Of a DNA stretch of 64,000 bases, positions 15,977 to 23,638 are shown piece after piece. The DNA comes from DASQZJ01 sp035638775 (lineage in GTDB: Bacteria > Pseudomonadota > Gammaproteobacteria > UBA5335 > SLRW01). The stretch spans positions 95,537 to 159,536 of the forward strand of contig DASQZJ010000061.1 of NCBI GenBank assembly GCA_035638775.1. Reading direction: 5' to 3'. Position numbers and translations under genes: made by a program. Position 1 is the first letter of the stretch; the number at the start of each line of letters is the position of its first letter. The notes beneath the pieces were generated by a model that made no database searches, was not told the origin of the DNA, and worked only from the letters and a program-made list of their open reading frames with translations.

Positions 15977-18184
15977 ATGTACCAGCGACTGACCGTACTG
16001 CTCATCGCGGCCGGAGCACTGGCCTGCGTCACGGCCGCCGGCGCCGCCCCCGGGGCGAACGCCTCGATCGCCTCCCGCATCCGCGACGGGGTGGGCCGGG
16101 TCGACGGCAAGACCATCGAGAACGCCGACAGCCAGCCGGGCAACTGGATGAGCTACGGGCGCACCTACAGCGAGCAGCGCTTCAGCCCGCTCAAGCAGAT
16201 CGACGTCCGCAACGCCGGCAAGCTGGGGCTCGCCTGGCACTTCGACACCGGCACCAAACGCAGCCTCGAGGCCACCCCGATCGTGGTCAACGGCGTCATG
16301 TACACCACCGGCTCCTGGAGCATCGTCTACGCGCTCGATGCCCGCACCGGGAAGCTGCTGTGGAAGTTCGACCCGCACGTGTCCAGGAGCTGGGGGTTCA
16401 ACGCCTGCTGCGACGTCGACAACCGGGGCGTCGCGGTGTGGAAGGGCCGGGTCTACGTGGGAACGCTGGACGGGCGGCTGATCTGCCTGGACGCACGAAC
16501 GGGCCGCAAGATCTGGTCGCTCGAGACCGTTCCTCCCGACCGGTCGTACACCATCACGGGAGCGCCGCGGATCATCGACGGCAAGGTGATCATCGGCAAC
16601 GGCGGCGCCGAGTACAAGAAGGTCCGCGGCTACGTCAGCGCCTACGACGCGGGCACGGGCAAGCTGCTCTGGCGCTTCTACACGGTGCCCGGCAACCCGG
16701 CGAACGGCTACCGATCGCGGGCGATGAAGGCGGCCGCGAAGACCTGGAGCGGGCAGTGGTGGAAGCAGGGCGGCGGCGGCACGGTCTGGAACAGCATGGC
16801 CTATGATCCGAAGCTGAACCTGCTGTACATCGGCACCGGCAACGCCGACCCCTGGAACAAGTACAAGCGCAACAAGGACGGTGAGACCAACCTCTACACC
16901 GCCTCGATCGTGGCGCTCGACCCGGACACCGGCAGGATGGTCTGGCATTTCCAGAACACGCCGGCCGACTCGTGGGACTACGACTCGGACGAGCACCTGA
17001 TCCTCGCCGATCTGAAGATCGACGGCCGCATGCGCAAGGTGATCATGCAGGCCAACAAGAACGGCTTTTTCTACGTGCTCGACCGCACCAACGGCAACTT
17101 CATCTCCGCCAACAACTTCGTCCCGGTGACCTGGTGCAAGCATCTGGACCCGAAGACCGGCAAGCCGGTCGGCGTGCAGGGCTACCGGAACAAGCCCCGG
17201 CTCACCATGCCCTCGCCCTACGGCGGCCACAACTGGCAACCGATGTCCTACAACCCGGACACGGGGCTGGTCTACATACCGGCGCAATCGGTGCCCTTCC
17301 AGTACGCGCAGGCCTCGGCCCGGGAGATCGAGAAGTCGGCCTGGGGCACGGACGTGAACATGGCCCTGGGGCGTCCGCCCGTGAGCATGAACCCGGTGCT
17401 CTACGCCGAGATCGCCAAGGCCATGACGAAGGGCAGCCTGATCGCCTGGGACCCGGTGCGACAGAAGGCGGTCTGGCGCTACCACTACAAGGGACCCTGG
17501 AACGGTCCGACGCTGACCACCGCGGGCAACCTGGTCTTCCAGGGCACTGCCGACGGCCACCTGATGGCGTTTCGTGCCGACAACGGGCAGGTGCTGTGGC
17601 GCTACGACACCCGGTCCGGCATCAGCGGCTCGCCCATGACCTACACGGTCGACGGCCGCCAGTACGTGACCGTCATGGCTGGCTGGGGCGGGGCCTTCGC
17701 GCTCGCTTCCGGGCCCAGCGCCCTTCAGGGCCAGCCCATGAACAGGGGCCGCATCCTGACCTTCCGCATCGGCGGCCACGATCGGCTGCCTCCGGCGCAG
17801 GCACGGCACGTCCGGCCGAACCCGCCGGCGCTGACGCCGAAGATGGCCAGGCTGGTACCCGAAGGCAACAAGCTCTATCACCTCAACTGCGCGGTATGCC
17901 ACGGCATCGGCGCGGTCAGCGGGAGCAACATCCCCGACCTGCGCAATATCAGCCGCAAGACCCACAAGCAGTTCATGGCGATCGTGCTGGGCGGAATGTA
18001 CGCCGACAAGGGCATGGTCAGCTTCGCCGGGACCCTGAAGCCCGGCGACGTCGATGCGATCCACGCCTACCTCATCAAGCGGGCGCACCAGGAGCTCGCC
18101 AGGGAGCAGGAGCCGGGATGGTGGGCCGCCGTCAAGCGCTTCTTCTACTCGGTCGAAGCGAAGATCGTGGCGATGCTGGCGTGA
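15977..18184 (+). CDS. PQQ-dependent quinohemoprotein alcohol dehydrogenase, DYD (predicted lanthanide) type
   Basis: A 735-residue periplasmic enzyme with signal peptide (MYQRLTVLLIAAGALACVTAAGA), an eight-blade PQQ propeller and a fused C-terminal cytochrome c (CAVCH, Cys638-Cys641-His642). The vicinal cysteine pair that stacks on PQQ is Cys144-Cys145 (NACCDV). The catalytic Asp334 lies in SWDYDSDE. The second residue after it is Asp336, not Thr, Ser or Ala as in calcium enzymes; this DYD pattern marks lanthanide-dependent alcohol dehydrogenases. It would oxidise alcohols and pass electrons through the heme to a soluble acceptor. The hydrophobic tail FFYSVEAKIVAMLA may touch the membrane. 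AAGG/GAGG precedes ATG 15977. Confidence 0.9.
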   Translation: MYQRLTVLLIAAGALACVTAAGAAPGANASIASRIRDGVGRVDGKTIENADSQPGNWMSYGRTYSEQRFSPLKQIDVRNAGKLGLAWHFDTGTKRSLEATPIVVNGVMYTTGSWSIVYALDARTGKLLWKFDPHVSRSWGFNACCDVDNRGVAVWKGRVYVGTLDGRLICLDARTGRKIWSLETVPPDRSYTITGAPRIIDGKVIIGNGGAEYKKVRGYVSAYDAGTGKLLWRFYTVPGNPANGYRSRAMKAAAKTWSGQWWKQGGGGTVWNSMAYDPKLNLLYIGTGNADPWNKYKRNKDGETNLYTASIVALDPDTGRMVWHFQNTPADSWDYDSDEHLILADLKIDGRMRKVIMQANKNGFFYVLDRTNGNFISANNFVPVTWCKHLDPKTGKPVGVQGYRNKPRLTMPSPYGGHNWQPMSYNPDTGLVYIPAQSVPFQYAQASAREIEKSAWGTDVNMALGRPPVSMNPVLYAEIAKAMTKGSLIAWDPVRQKAVWRYHYKGPWNGPTLTTAGNLVFQGTADGHLMAFRADNGQVLWRYDTRSGISGSPMTYTVDGRQYVTVMAGWGGAFALASGPSALQGQPMNRGRILTFRIGGHDRLPPAQARHVRPNPPALTPKMARLVPEGNKLYHLNCAVCHGIGAVSGSNIPDLRNISRKTHKQFMAIVLGGMYADKGMVSFAGTLKPGDVDAIHAYLIKRAHQELAREQEPGWWAAVKRFFYSVEAKIVAMLA

Positions 18185-18260
18185 ACGGCCCCGGACACGA
18201 GCGGTAACCGCCTGCGGGCCCGGTTCGTTCCCGCTTCCGGGTCCTGGGCAAGAGGGGCCC

Positions 18261-18282
18261 CGGGGGGCTTTGCCGCCCCCCG
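18261..18282 (+). terminator. GC hairpin after the alcohol dehydrogenase gene
   Basis: CGGGGGGC and GCCCCCCG form an 8-bp stem with a TTTGCC loop, 77 bases after the stop. No T-run follows, so confidence is low. Confidence 0.3.
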
Positions 18283-18399
18283 TGGCCCTCGCGTTGCGCG
18301 GCGGCGGGTCGCGGCCGGTGCGACTGACACGTGCGCGCCCCGGCAACACGCCGGATCGCGCTCTTGCCTGAAACCTGAAACGCCCCCCGGCCCCGACGC

Positions 18400-18441
18400 C
18401 TGATCCAGGTCAAGGGTGTTCCGGCCGGCCCGCGCTACGCT
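18400..18441 (+). promoter_or_regulatory. FNR/ANR-type box and -10 element of hemN
   Basis: CTGAT-CCAG-GTCAA at 18400-18413 differs by one base from the ANR consensus TTGAT-N4-GTCAA. Exactly 22 bases later stands TACGCT (18436-18441) as -10, the class II activator layout centred near -41.5. Oxygen-independent hemN is a classic FNR/ANR target. Confidence 0.7.
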
Positions 18442-18486
18442 CCCCGCCATCAATGCAGATGACCGGCCCGAGGGGGGAGCCTGCAC

Positions 18487-19881
18487 ATGGATCAGAGCCT
18501 GGAATTCGACCGCGAGCTGCTGCGCAAGTACGACGTCAGCGGTCCGCGATACACGTCCTACCCGACCGCCCCGCAGTTCCACGACCGCTTCGGCGTGGCG
18601 GACTACCGCGAGGCGGTGGAGCACTCCAACGGCGAGCTCATCCCGCGCCCGCTGTCGCTTTACCTGCACATTCCCTTCTGCCGCACCGTGTGTTTCTACT
18701 GCGGATGCAACCGCGTGATCACGGGCAACTACCGGCACGCGGGGGAATACCTGGAGCGGCTCGAACGCGAGATCCGGATGCAGTCGACCCTGTTCGACCC
18801 GGACCGCCCGGTCGAGCAGCTGCATTTCGGCGGGGGCACGCCGACCTACCTGAACCGGAAGGACATGGCACGGCTCATGGGGGAGCTGCGCGAGGCCTTC
18901 CCGCTCTCCCGCGAGGACAGCCGCGAATTCTCGATCGAGATCGACCCGCGCACCGTCTCGCGCGAGAAGGTGACGCAGCTCGCGGAGCTGGGCTTCAATC
19001 GCATGAGCCTCGGGGTACAGGACTTCGACCCGGCCGTGCAGGTCGCGGTCAACCGCATCCAGTCCGTGGAGCAGACCGCCGAGTGCATCGACGCCGCCCG
19101 CAAGGCCGGCTTCGGCTCGGTCAACCTCGACCTCATTTACGGCCTGCCGCGGCAGACGCCGGAGTCGTTCGAGCGCACCCTGCTGACCGTGCTGGCACTG
19201 CGGCCCGAGCGGCTGGCCGTCTACAACTACGCGCACCTCCCCGAGCTGTTCAAGGTCCAGCGCCAGATCCGGGCGGAGGAGATTCCCGACCCGGAGACCA
19301 AGCTGGCGCTGCTGGAGCTCACCATCGACCGGCTCACCGACGCCGGTTACGTCTACATCGGCATGGACCACTTCGCGCTGCCGGACGACGAACTCGCGCG
19401 GGCGCAGCGCGCCGGCGGCCTGCATCGCAACTTCCAGGGCTACTCCACGCACGCCGAATGCGACCTCATCGGGCTGGGCGTCTCGGCCATCGGGCGGGTG
19501 GGGGACACGTACAGCCAGAACCTGCGCGACCTGGAGGGCTACTACGATGCGCTGGACGGGGCGCGCCAGCCGCTGTGGCGCGGAATCACCCTGACCGCCG
19601 ACGACCGGCTGCGCCGCGACGTCATCAACGCCATCATGTGCCACTCCGCGGTGCGCTTCCGGGAACTCGAGCATCGCCACGGAATCCGGTTCCGCAGCTA
19701 TTTCGCCCCGGAGCTCGAGGAGCTGGCACCGCTGGCCGCCGACGGCCTGGTGGAGGTCGACGACGACGGCCTGGCGGTCACCCCCCTGGGGCGCCTGCTG
19801 CTGCGCAACGTCGCGATGGTGTTCGACGCCTACCTTCAGGATCGTGCCCGGGTGCGCCCGGCCTTTTCGCGGGTGATCTAG
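18487..19881 (+). CDS. hemN: Oxygen-independent coproporphyrinogen III oxidase
   Basis: A 464-residue radical SAM enzyme that converts coproporphyrinogen III to protoporphyrinogen IX without oxygen. The 4Fe-4S motif C-x3-C-x2-C is Cys65, Cys69 and Cys72 (FCRTVCFYCGC), and GGGTPTYL follows near residue 115. The N-terminal SGPRYTSYPTAPQFHDRF and C-terminal HGIRFRSYF...LLLRNVAMVFDAYL are typical of true HemN rather than HemW. Its last 4 bases overlap the opposing LON-domain gene. An FNR-type promoter lies 80-90 bases upstream, so it is probably induced at low oxygen by the FNR encoded at 43952. Confidence 0.95.
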   Translation: MDQSLEFDRELLRKYDVSGPRYTSYPTAPQFHDRFGVADYREAVEHSNGELIPRPLSLYLHIPFCRTVCFYCGCNRVITGNYRHAGEYLERLEREIRMQSTLFDPDRPVEQLHFGGGTPTYLNRKDMARLMGELREAFPLSREDSREFSIEIDPRTVSREKVTQLAELGFNRMSLGVQDFDPAVQVAVNRIQSVEQTAECIDAARKAGFGSVNLDLIYGLPRQTPESFERTLLTVLALRPERLAVYNYAHLPELFKVQRQIRAEEIPDPETKLALLELTIDRLTDAGYVYIGMDHFALPDDELARAQRAGGLHRNFQGYSTHAECDLIGLGVSAIGRVGDTYSQNLRDLEGYYDALDGARQPLWRGITLTADDRLRRDVINAIMCHSAVRFRELEHRHGIRFRSYFAPELEELAPLAADGLVEVDDDGLAVTPLGRLLLRNVAMVFDAYLQDRARVRPAFSRVI

Positions 19882-20468
19882 GAGGAGGCGTCCCTCGCGG
19901 CCATCCGGCGGACCGCCCGGTCCAGCTCGCGCAGGCGCTCCACGGGGTCGCACAGCATCAACCGCTCGTACTCGCCGGTCCCCAGCGGCAGGCGCTCGAG
20001 CAGCCGGCTCCCGACCCAGGTGGCGTCCCGAAACCGTCCCTCGTCGGCGGGCCCTCCCCGGTAGCGGCGATAGAAGTCCCGCAGCAGCTCCGCCAGCGGC
20101 TCGAGCCCGGCCTCGACGGGCACCGGGCCGTCGTCGGGAACGGGGGTCGCATGTCCCGTCCACAGGCCGTCAGCCTGCTGCTCCGACGCGCTCAGTCGCA
20201 CGCGCTGTTCCGCGCGGATCCGGATGCCGAGCAGGCCGTCGGACAGGCGGTCGAAATCCGTGATCCGCACGTAGCTTCCCACACCGCCCGGCCGGCCGCG
20301 CGGGTCCGCCTCGCCGGCGCCGTGCACCAGGCAGGCGACGAAGCCCGCATCCCGCCGCATGCACGCCGATACCATGTCGAGATAACGCGTCTCGAACACG
20401 CGCAGATCCATCCCGCCTCCGGGGAGCAGCGGACGGGACAGCGGGAACAGGGGCAGCCGGTCATCCAC
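19878..20468 (-). CDS. LON peptidase N-terminal (substrate-binding) domain protein
   Basis: A 196-residue soluble protein beginning MDDRLPLFPLSRPLLPGGGMDLRVFETRYLDMV, the hallmark of the LON N-terminal (PUA-like) domain. GVGSYVRITDFDRLSDGLLGIRIRAEQRVRL follows. It has no ATPase or protease part. Free-standing members are common in Gammaproteobacteria and have no settled role. The GTG at 20468 is the only suitable start in the frame. It converges on hemN with a 4-base overlap and diverges from the FNR-controlled envelope gene at 20615. Confidence 0.85.
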   Translation of the reverse strand: MDDRLPLFPLSRPLLPGGGMDLRVFETRYLDMVSACMRRDAGFVACLVHGAGEADPRGRPGGVGSYVRITDFDRLSDGLLGIRIRAEQRVRLSASEQQADGLWTGHATPVPDDGPVPVEAGLEPLAELLRDFYRRYRGGPADEGRFRDATWVGSRLLERLPLGTGEYERLMLCDPVERLRELDRAVRRMAARDASS

Positions 20469-20537
20469 GGCGACGCTCGTTTCGGGAACCGTCTCTTACG
20501 GTCGGCACCCGGAGCCCGCGTGTCAAATGCCCGGAGC

Positions 20538-20579
20538 TTGAGTTGCGTCAACGCGGACCCCCGGGCGCGCGTCTAGGCT
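20538..20579 (+). promoter_or_regulatory. FNR/ANR-type box and -10 element
   Basis: TTGAG-TTGC-GTCAA at 20538-20551 is followed after 22 bases by TAGGCT (20574-20579). It drives the envelope protein gene at 20615. Confidence 0.62.
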
Positions 20580-20614
20580 TGCCCACGGAAAGTCGACCCG
20601 CGGAGGCAACGGTC

Positions 20615-21475
20615 ATGAAGCGGATCCAGGGATGGTGCGGGGCCCTCGGGATGGGGCTCTCGCTGTTGTTGCTGGTCTGTGTTCCGGCGACCGCGCGGCA
20701 GGGTCCGAGCCTGTCCGCGGGTGCCGAATACAGCAGCGGTGATTACGGCGGCAGCAGCTCCATCGACCAGCTGTACGTGCCGCTGACCGCGCGCTACCGC
20801 AGCGGGCGCTGGGGCCTGCGCCTGACGGTCCCGTTCCTGAGCGTCAGCGCTCCGCCGGGCACGCTGGTCATCGACGGCGGTGGCATGGGCACGGGAACCG
20901 GGACGGGCACGATTACCGGCACGACCACCGGGATGGGCAGCGGCACGGGCGGTGGCGCGGTGCTCCCGGGCGCCGGCTCGAGCACCACGCAGAGCGGGCT
21001 GGGCGACGTCATCGCGGGCGCGACCCTGTACGACGTCGTCAACAGCGCCTCCCTCGGCACCGCGGTCGACCTCACCGGCAAGGTCAAGTTCGGCACCGCA
21101 GACTACGCAAAGGGGCTCGGCACCGGCGAGACCGACTACGCCCTGCAGGCCGACGCCTACACCTACCTGGGCCGCCTGACGACCATCCTGGAGGGCGGCT
21201 ACCGGGTGCGCGGCGACCCCCCCGGACTGGATCTCAACAACACCGCGTACGGGGCCCTCGGCGGTTCCTGGCGGCTGCGCTCCGGCCTTCGCGCCGGCCT
21301 GCTCTACCAGCTGAGCCAGGCACCGATCGACGGCGGCTCGGGTGCCCGCGAAGCGACCCTGTTCGTGACCCGCGAGCTGTCCGCGCAGCACCGGTTCACC
21401 GGCTACCTGCTCAAGGGGTTCAGCGACGGCAGTCCGGACTGGGGCGCCGGCCTGCTGCTGACGGCATCGTTCTGA
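20615..21475 (+). CDS. Outer membrane beta-barrel-like protein with Gly-Thr repeat loop
   Basis: A 286-residue exported protein with signal peptide ending ...LVCVPATARQ. Alternating amphipathic strands (LSAGAEYSSGDYGG, YVPLTARYRSGRWGLRLTVPFLSV, TTILEGGYRVRG, GGSWRLRSGLRAGLLYQLSQAP, FTGYLLKGFSDGSPDWGAGLLLTASF) and a terminal aromatic Phe fit an outer membrane barrel. It resembles transporter/porin-like proteins annotated as hypothetical. An inserted low-complexity loop rich in Gly-Thr (about residues 89-117) would be extracellular or periplasmic. GGAGG precedes ATG 20615. An FNR-type promoter lies upstream. Exact function unknown. Confidence 0.7.
   Translation: MKRIQGWCGALGMGLSLLLLVCVPATARQGPSLSAGAEYSSGDYGGSSSIDQLYVPLTARYRSGRWGLRLTVPFLSVSAPPGTLVIDGGGMGTGTGTGTITGTTTGMGSGTGGGAVLPGAGSSTTQSGLGDVIAGATLYDVVNSASLGTAVDLTGKVKFGTADYAKGLGTGETDYALQADAYTYLGRLTTILEGGYRVRGDPPGLDLNNTAYGALGGSWRLRSGLRAGLLYQLSQAPIDGGSGAREATLFVTRELSAQHRFTGYLLKGFSDGSPDWGAGLLLTASF
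20880..20965 (+). repeat. Gly-Thr/Met-Gly coding low-complexity repeat
   Basis: Degenerate GGCACG/GGGACG hexamers encode a run of Gly-Thr dipeptides inside the barrel protein gene. Such repeats can change length by slippage. Confidence 0.6.
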
Positions 21476-21506
21476 CCGGAGCGCTGCCATGTCCTGTGAT
21501 CACCGA

Positions 21507-21547
21507 TTGATGCCCGTCAACGACTCCGCCCGGCGGGGGGCTAGACT
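21507..21547 (+). promoter_or_regulatory. FNR/ANR-type box and -10 element
   Basis: TTGAT-GCCC-GTCAA at 21507-21520 is a perfect match to the ANR consensus. TAGACT at 21542-21547 follows after 21 bases. It drives the gene at 21638. Confidence 0.72.
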
Positions 21548-21637
21548 GGCAGCTACGGGAGACGGGTGAGCAGCACCCCCGAAAAGGGGGCGACGACAGG
21601 CACCGGAACGCCGCAACGACTCAAGGGAGATGCAGGT

Positions 21638-22288
21638 ATGAACGCCAAGGCAATCGTGAAGGGAGCGCTGATCGGGAGTTTTCTCGCGCTGATCGCGCTG
21701 CCCGCCGTCAGCTTCGGGCAGGACCAGGACCGCACCCGCGACATGGATCGGCTGCAGACGCCGGACCAGATGCAGGATCGGGACATCGACCGCACCCGGG
21801 ACCGACTGCACGACCAGGACATGGACAAGACCCGGGACCGGCTCAAGGATCAGGACAAGACGCAGGACCAAGACAAGACCTACGACCAGGACCGGACCCG
21901 GGATCAGGACCAGCTGGACCAGCCGGACCAGGACCGTGACCAGGACCGGCAGCACCAGAGCCTGAACGGGCCCCAGGCCATGGACCAGTCCCGCGACCGG
22001 GACATGGACCGCACGCAGGACCGGGACCGCATGCAGGACCAGACCGGCGACCAGGACCGGACCCGCGACCGCGACCGCCTGCACAGCCAGGACCACGTCT
22101 ACGGGCAGCAGCTGATGTCCGCCGAGGAGCTCCGCCAGTACCGTGAGCAGCTGCGCAACGCGAACACCGGGCAGGAGCGGGAGCAGCTTCGTGAGCGGCA
22201 TCGGGAGCAAATGCAGGAGCGTGCGCAGCAGCAGGGCGTCACGCTCGACGGCAACGGCAACGTGGAGGACGGCGGCTCGCAGGACTAG
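21638..22288 (+). CDS. Exported Asp/Arg/Gln-rich repeat protein
   Basis: A 216-residue protein with signal peptide (MNAKAIVKGALIGSFLALIALPAVSFG) followed by about 125 residues of charged repeats, variants of QDRTRDRDR/QDQDKTRD. A helical C-terminal domain follows (LMSAEELRQYREQLRNANTGQEREQLRERHREQMQERAQQQGVTL). That domain recurs, from memory, at the end of many small periplasmic proteins of Gammaproteobacteria with no known function. The repeat is extremely hydrophilic, alternating acidic and basic, with Asp positions that could bind cations. The gene has its own FNR-type promoter and a strong terminator, so it is monocistronic. Confidence 0.75.
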   Translation: MNAKAIVKGALIGSFLALIALPAVSFGQDQDRTRDMDRLQTPDQMQDRDIDRTRDRLHDQDMDKTRDRLKDQDKTQDQDKTYDQDRTRDQDQLDQPDQDRDQDRQHQSLNGPQAMDQSRDRDMDRTQDRDRMQDQTGDQDRTRDRDRLHSQDHVYGQQLMSAEELRQYREQLRNANTGQEREQLRERHREQMQERAQQQGVTLDGNGNVEDGGSQD

Positions 22289-22344
22289 CGTCGCAGGACT
22301 GGCCCTGCGCAACGACTTCTGCAAGGGAGGCCCCCCTCCCGACC

Positions 22345-22383
22345 GACGGCGTGGACCCCCCATTTCCCACGCCGTCTTTTTTT
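22345..22383 (+). terminator. Rho-independent terminator
   Basis: GACGGCGTGG (22345-22354) pairs with CCACGCCGTC (22367-22376), followed by seven T. It ends the transcript of the repeat protein. Confidence 0.9.
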
Positions 22384-22433
22384 GTCCGCGCGAACGAAGG
22401 CGCTCGCGGGATGTCCCACGAAGCCGGAACGGC

Positions 22434-22439
22434 TACACT
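22434..22439 (+). promoter_or_regulatory. Candidate -10 element for the cytochrome b561 gene
   Basis: TACACT lies in the 340-base gap before the gene at 22629. The rest of the gap holds the terminator and otherwise shows no feature I can support. Confidence 0.3.
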
Positions 22440-22628
22440 ACGCCCCTGGATCACACGTCACCCCGCGCGGGGCGTGTGCCCGGGAGCTCCGACCACCCAG
22501 ACCAGGCCCGATCGCAGTCGCGTGACCGGGCCGCCGGGATGGTTGCGTGACCCGCCGGACCGGACGGACAGGGTGCCGCCACGGTGCGGCATGGCCGCAG
22601 AACGGACCCACAGACCAAGGAGACGCGC

Positions 22629-23183
22629 ATGCTGAGGGATGACCGGGAGAGCTACGGCAGCGTGACCAAGACGCTGCACTGGCTGCTGGTGCTGCTGATC
22701 GCGGGGATGCTGGTGGTCGGCTACGTGATGGCCGACATGCCGGACGGGGATCCGACCAAGGGATTCCTGATCCACCTGCACGCCTCCACCGGGTTCCTCG
22801 TCCTGGTGCTGGCAGTCCTGCTCATTCTCTGGCGGCTGGTGAACCCGCGCCCGTCCCTGGCTTCCCTGCCCGGCTGGCAGCGCGGCATGGCACACATGAC
22901 GCACGGCCTGCTGTACCTGATGCTCATCCTGCAGCCGATCCTCGGGATCCTGGTGATCAACAGCTCCGGACACCCGGTCAACGTCTACTGGCTGTTCAAC
23001 CTCCCGGCGATCGCGGGCAAGAGCAAGGCGACGGCCCACACTGTGCTGGAGATCCACGAGATCGTGGCAGGGGTCCTGATCGGGGTCGTCGCGCTGCACC
23101 TGCTGGGCGCCCTGAGCCACCAGTTCATCAGCCGCGACGGCGTGCTGCAGCGCATGCTGCCCGGCGGCAAACGACCTCAGTAG
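22629..23183 (+). CDS. Cytochrome b561
   Basis: A 184-residue four-helix membrane cytochrome. Heme-ligand His residues are visible in each helix region: KTLHWLLVLLIAGMLVVGY, FLIHLHASTGFLVLVLAVLLILWRL, MAHMTHGLLYLMLILQPILGILV and LEIHEIVAGVLIGVVALHLLGALSHQFI. This is the bacterial b561 (CybB-like) pattern, which transfers electrons between quinone and periplasmic partners. AAGGAG precedes ATG 22629. It is intact, unlike the decayed cytochrome b at 13042-13488. Its end overlaps the opposing cupin gene by 7 bases. Confidence 0.9.
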   Translation: MLRDDRESYGSVTKTLHWLLVLLIAGMLVVGYVMADMPDGDPTKGFLIHLHASTGFLVLVLAVLLILWRLVNPRPSLASLPGWQRGMAHMTHGLLYLMLILQPILGILVINSSGHPVNVYWLFNLPAIAGKSKATAHTVLEIHEIVAGVLIGVVALHLLGALSHQFISRDGVLQRMLPGGKRPQ

Positions 23184-23638
23184 CGGATGCGCCGGGCCAC
23201 GGCCGGGTTCCGGCACAGCTCCCGGAGCTCGTCCTCGTCGGGCAGCCGCGGCCGGTCCCGCTCCCGGTCCACGGTACACAGGAAGCCCAGCGGCTCGCCG
23301 CCGGTGGCATGGAACTGGTGGAAGGTGTCCGGCGCCACGTAGACGCAGTCCGGCGGGCGGACCGTCTCCACGCGATTGCCCAGCACCAGTTCCCCCTCGC
23401 CGCGCAGGATCACCACCGCGTGCGGATGCCGATGGCGTTCCAGCGACGAGTAGCCGCCCGGCTCCAGCTCGAAATAGCGGGTCACGAAGTTCAGCGACTG
23501 CTCGTCCGCGCCTTCCCCCAGCAGGGTCTGGCGGGTGATCCCGCGGAAGTGGGTGCCTTCGGACTTGTACTCGCGGACGCCCACGCCCTGCCAGCGGAAG
23601 CCTCCGCCGCGGATGACCCTGGATGACTCTTCGCTCAT
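23177..23638 (-). CDS. Cupin domain protein paired with the RuBisCO-like protein
   Basis: A 153-residue single-domain cupin. Motif 1 is PGGYSSLERHRHPHAVVILRGEGELVLG, with several His that could hold a metal; motif 2 is PPDCVYVAPDTFHQFHATGGEPLGFLC. The ATG overlaps the stop of the RuBisCO-like gene (ATGA at 23635-23638), so the two are translationally coupled. In Rhodospirillum rubrum a RuBisCO-like isomerase works with a cupin, methylthioxylulose-5-phosphate methylsulfurylase, in the methylthioadenosine-isoprenoid shunt. The pairing here recalls that, but the substrate is unproven. Confidence 0.8.
   Translation of the reverse strand: MSEESSRVIRGGGFRWQGVGVREYKSEGTHFRGITRQTLLGEGADEQSLNFVTRYFELEPGGYSSLERHRHPHAVVILRGEGELVLGNRVETVRPPDCVYVAPDTFHQFHATGGEPLGFLCTVDRERDRPRLPDEDELRELCRNPAVARRIRY

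Noticed and set aside
22448..22461. GGATC-ACAC-GTCAC before cytochrome b561 as a further FNR site
   Set aside because: The left half lacks the TGA core and no -10 element lies 21-22 bases downstream.
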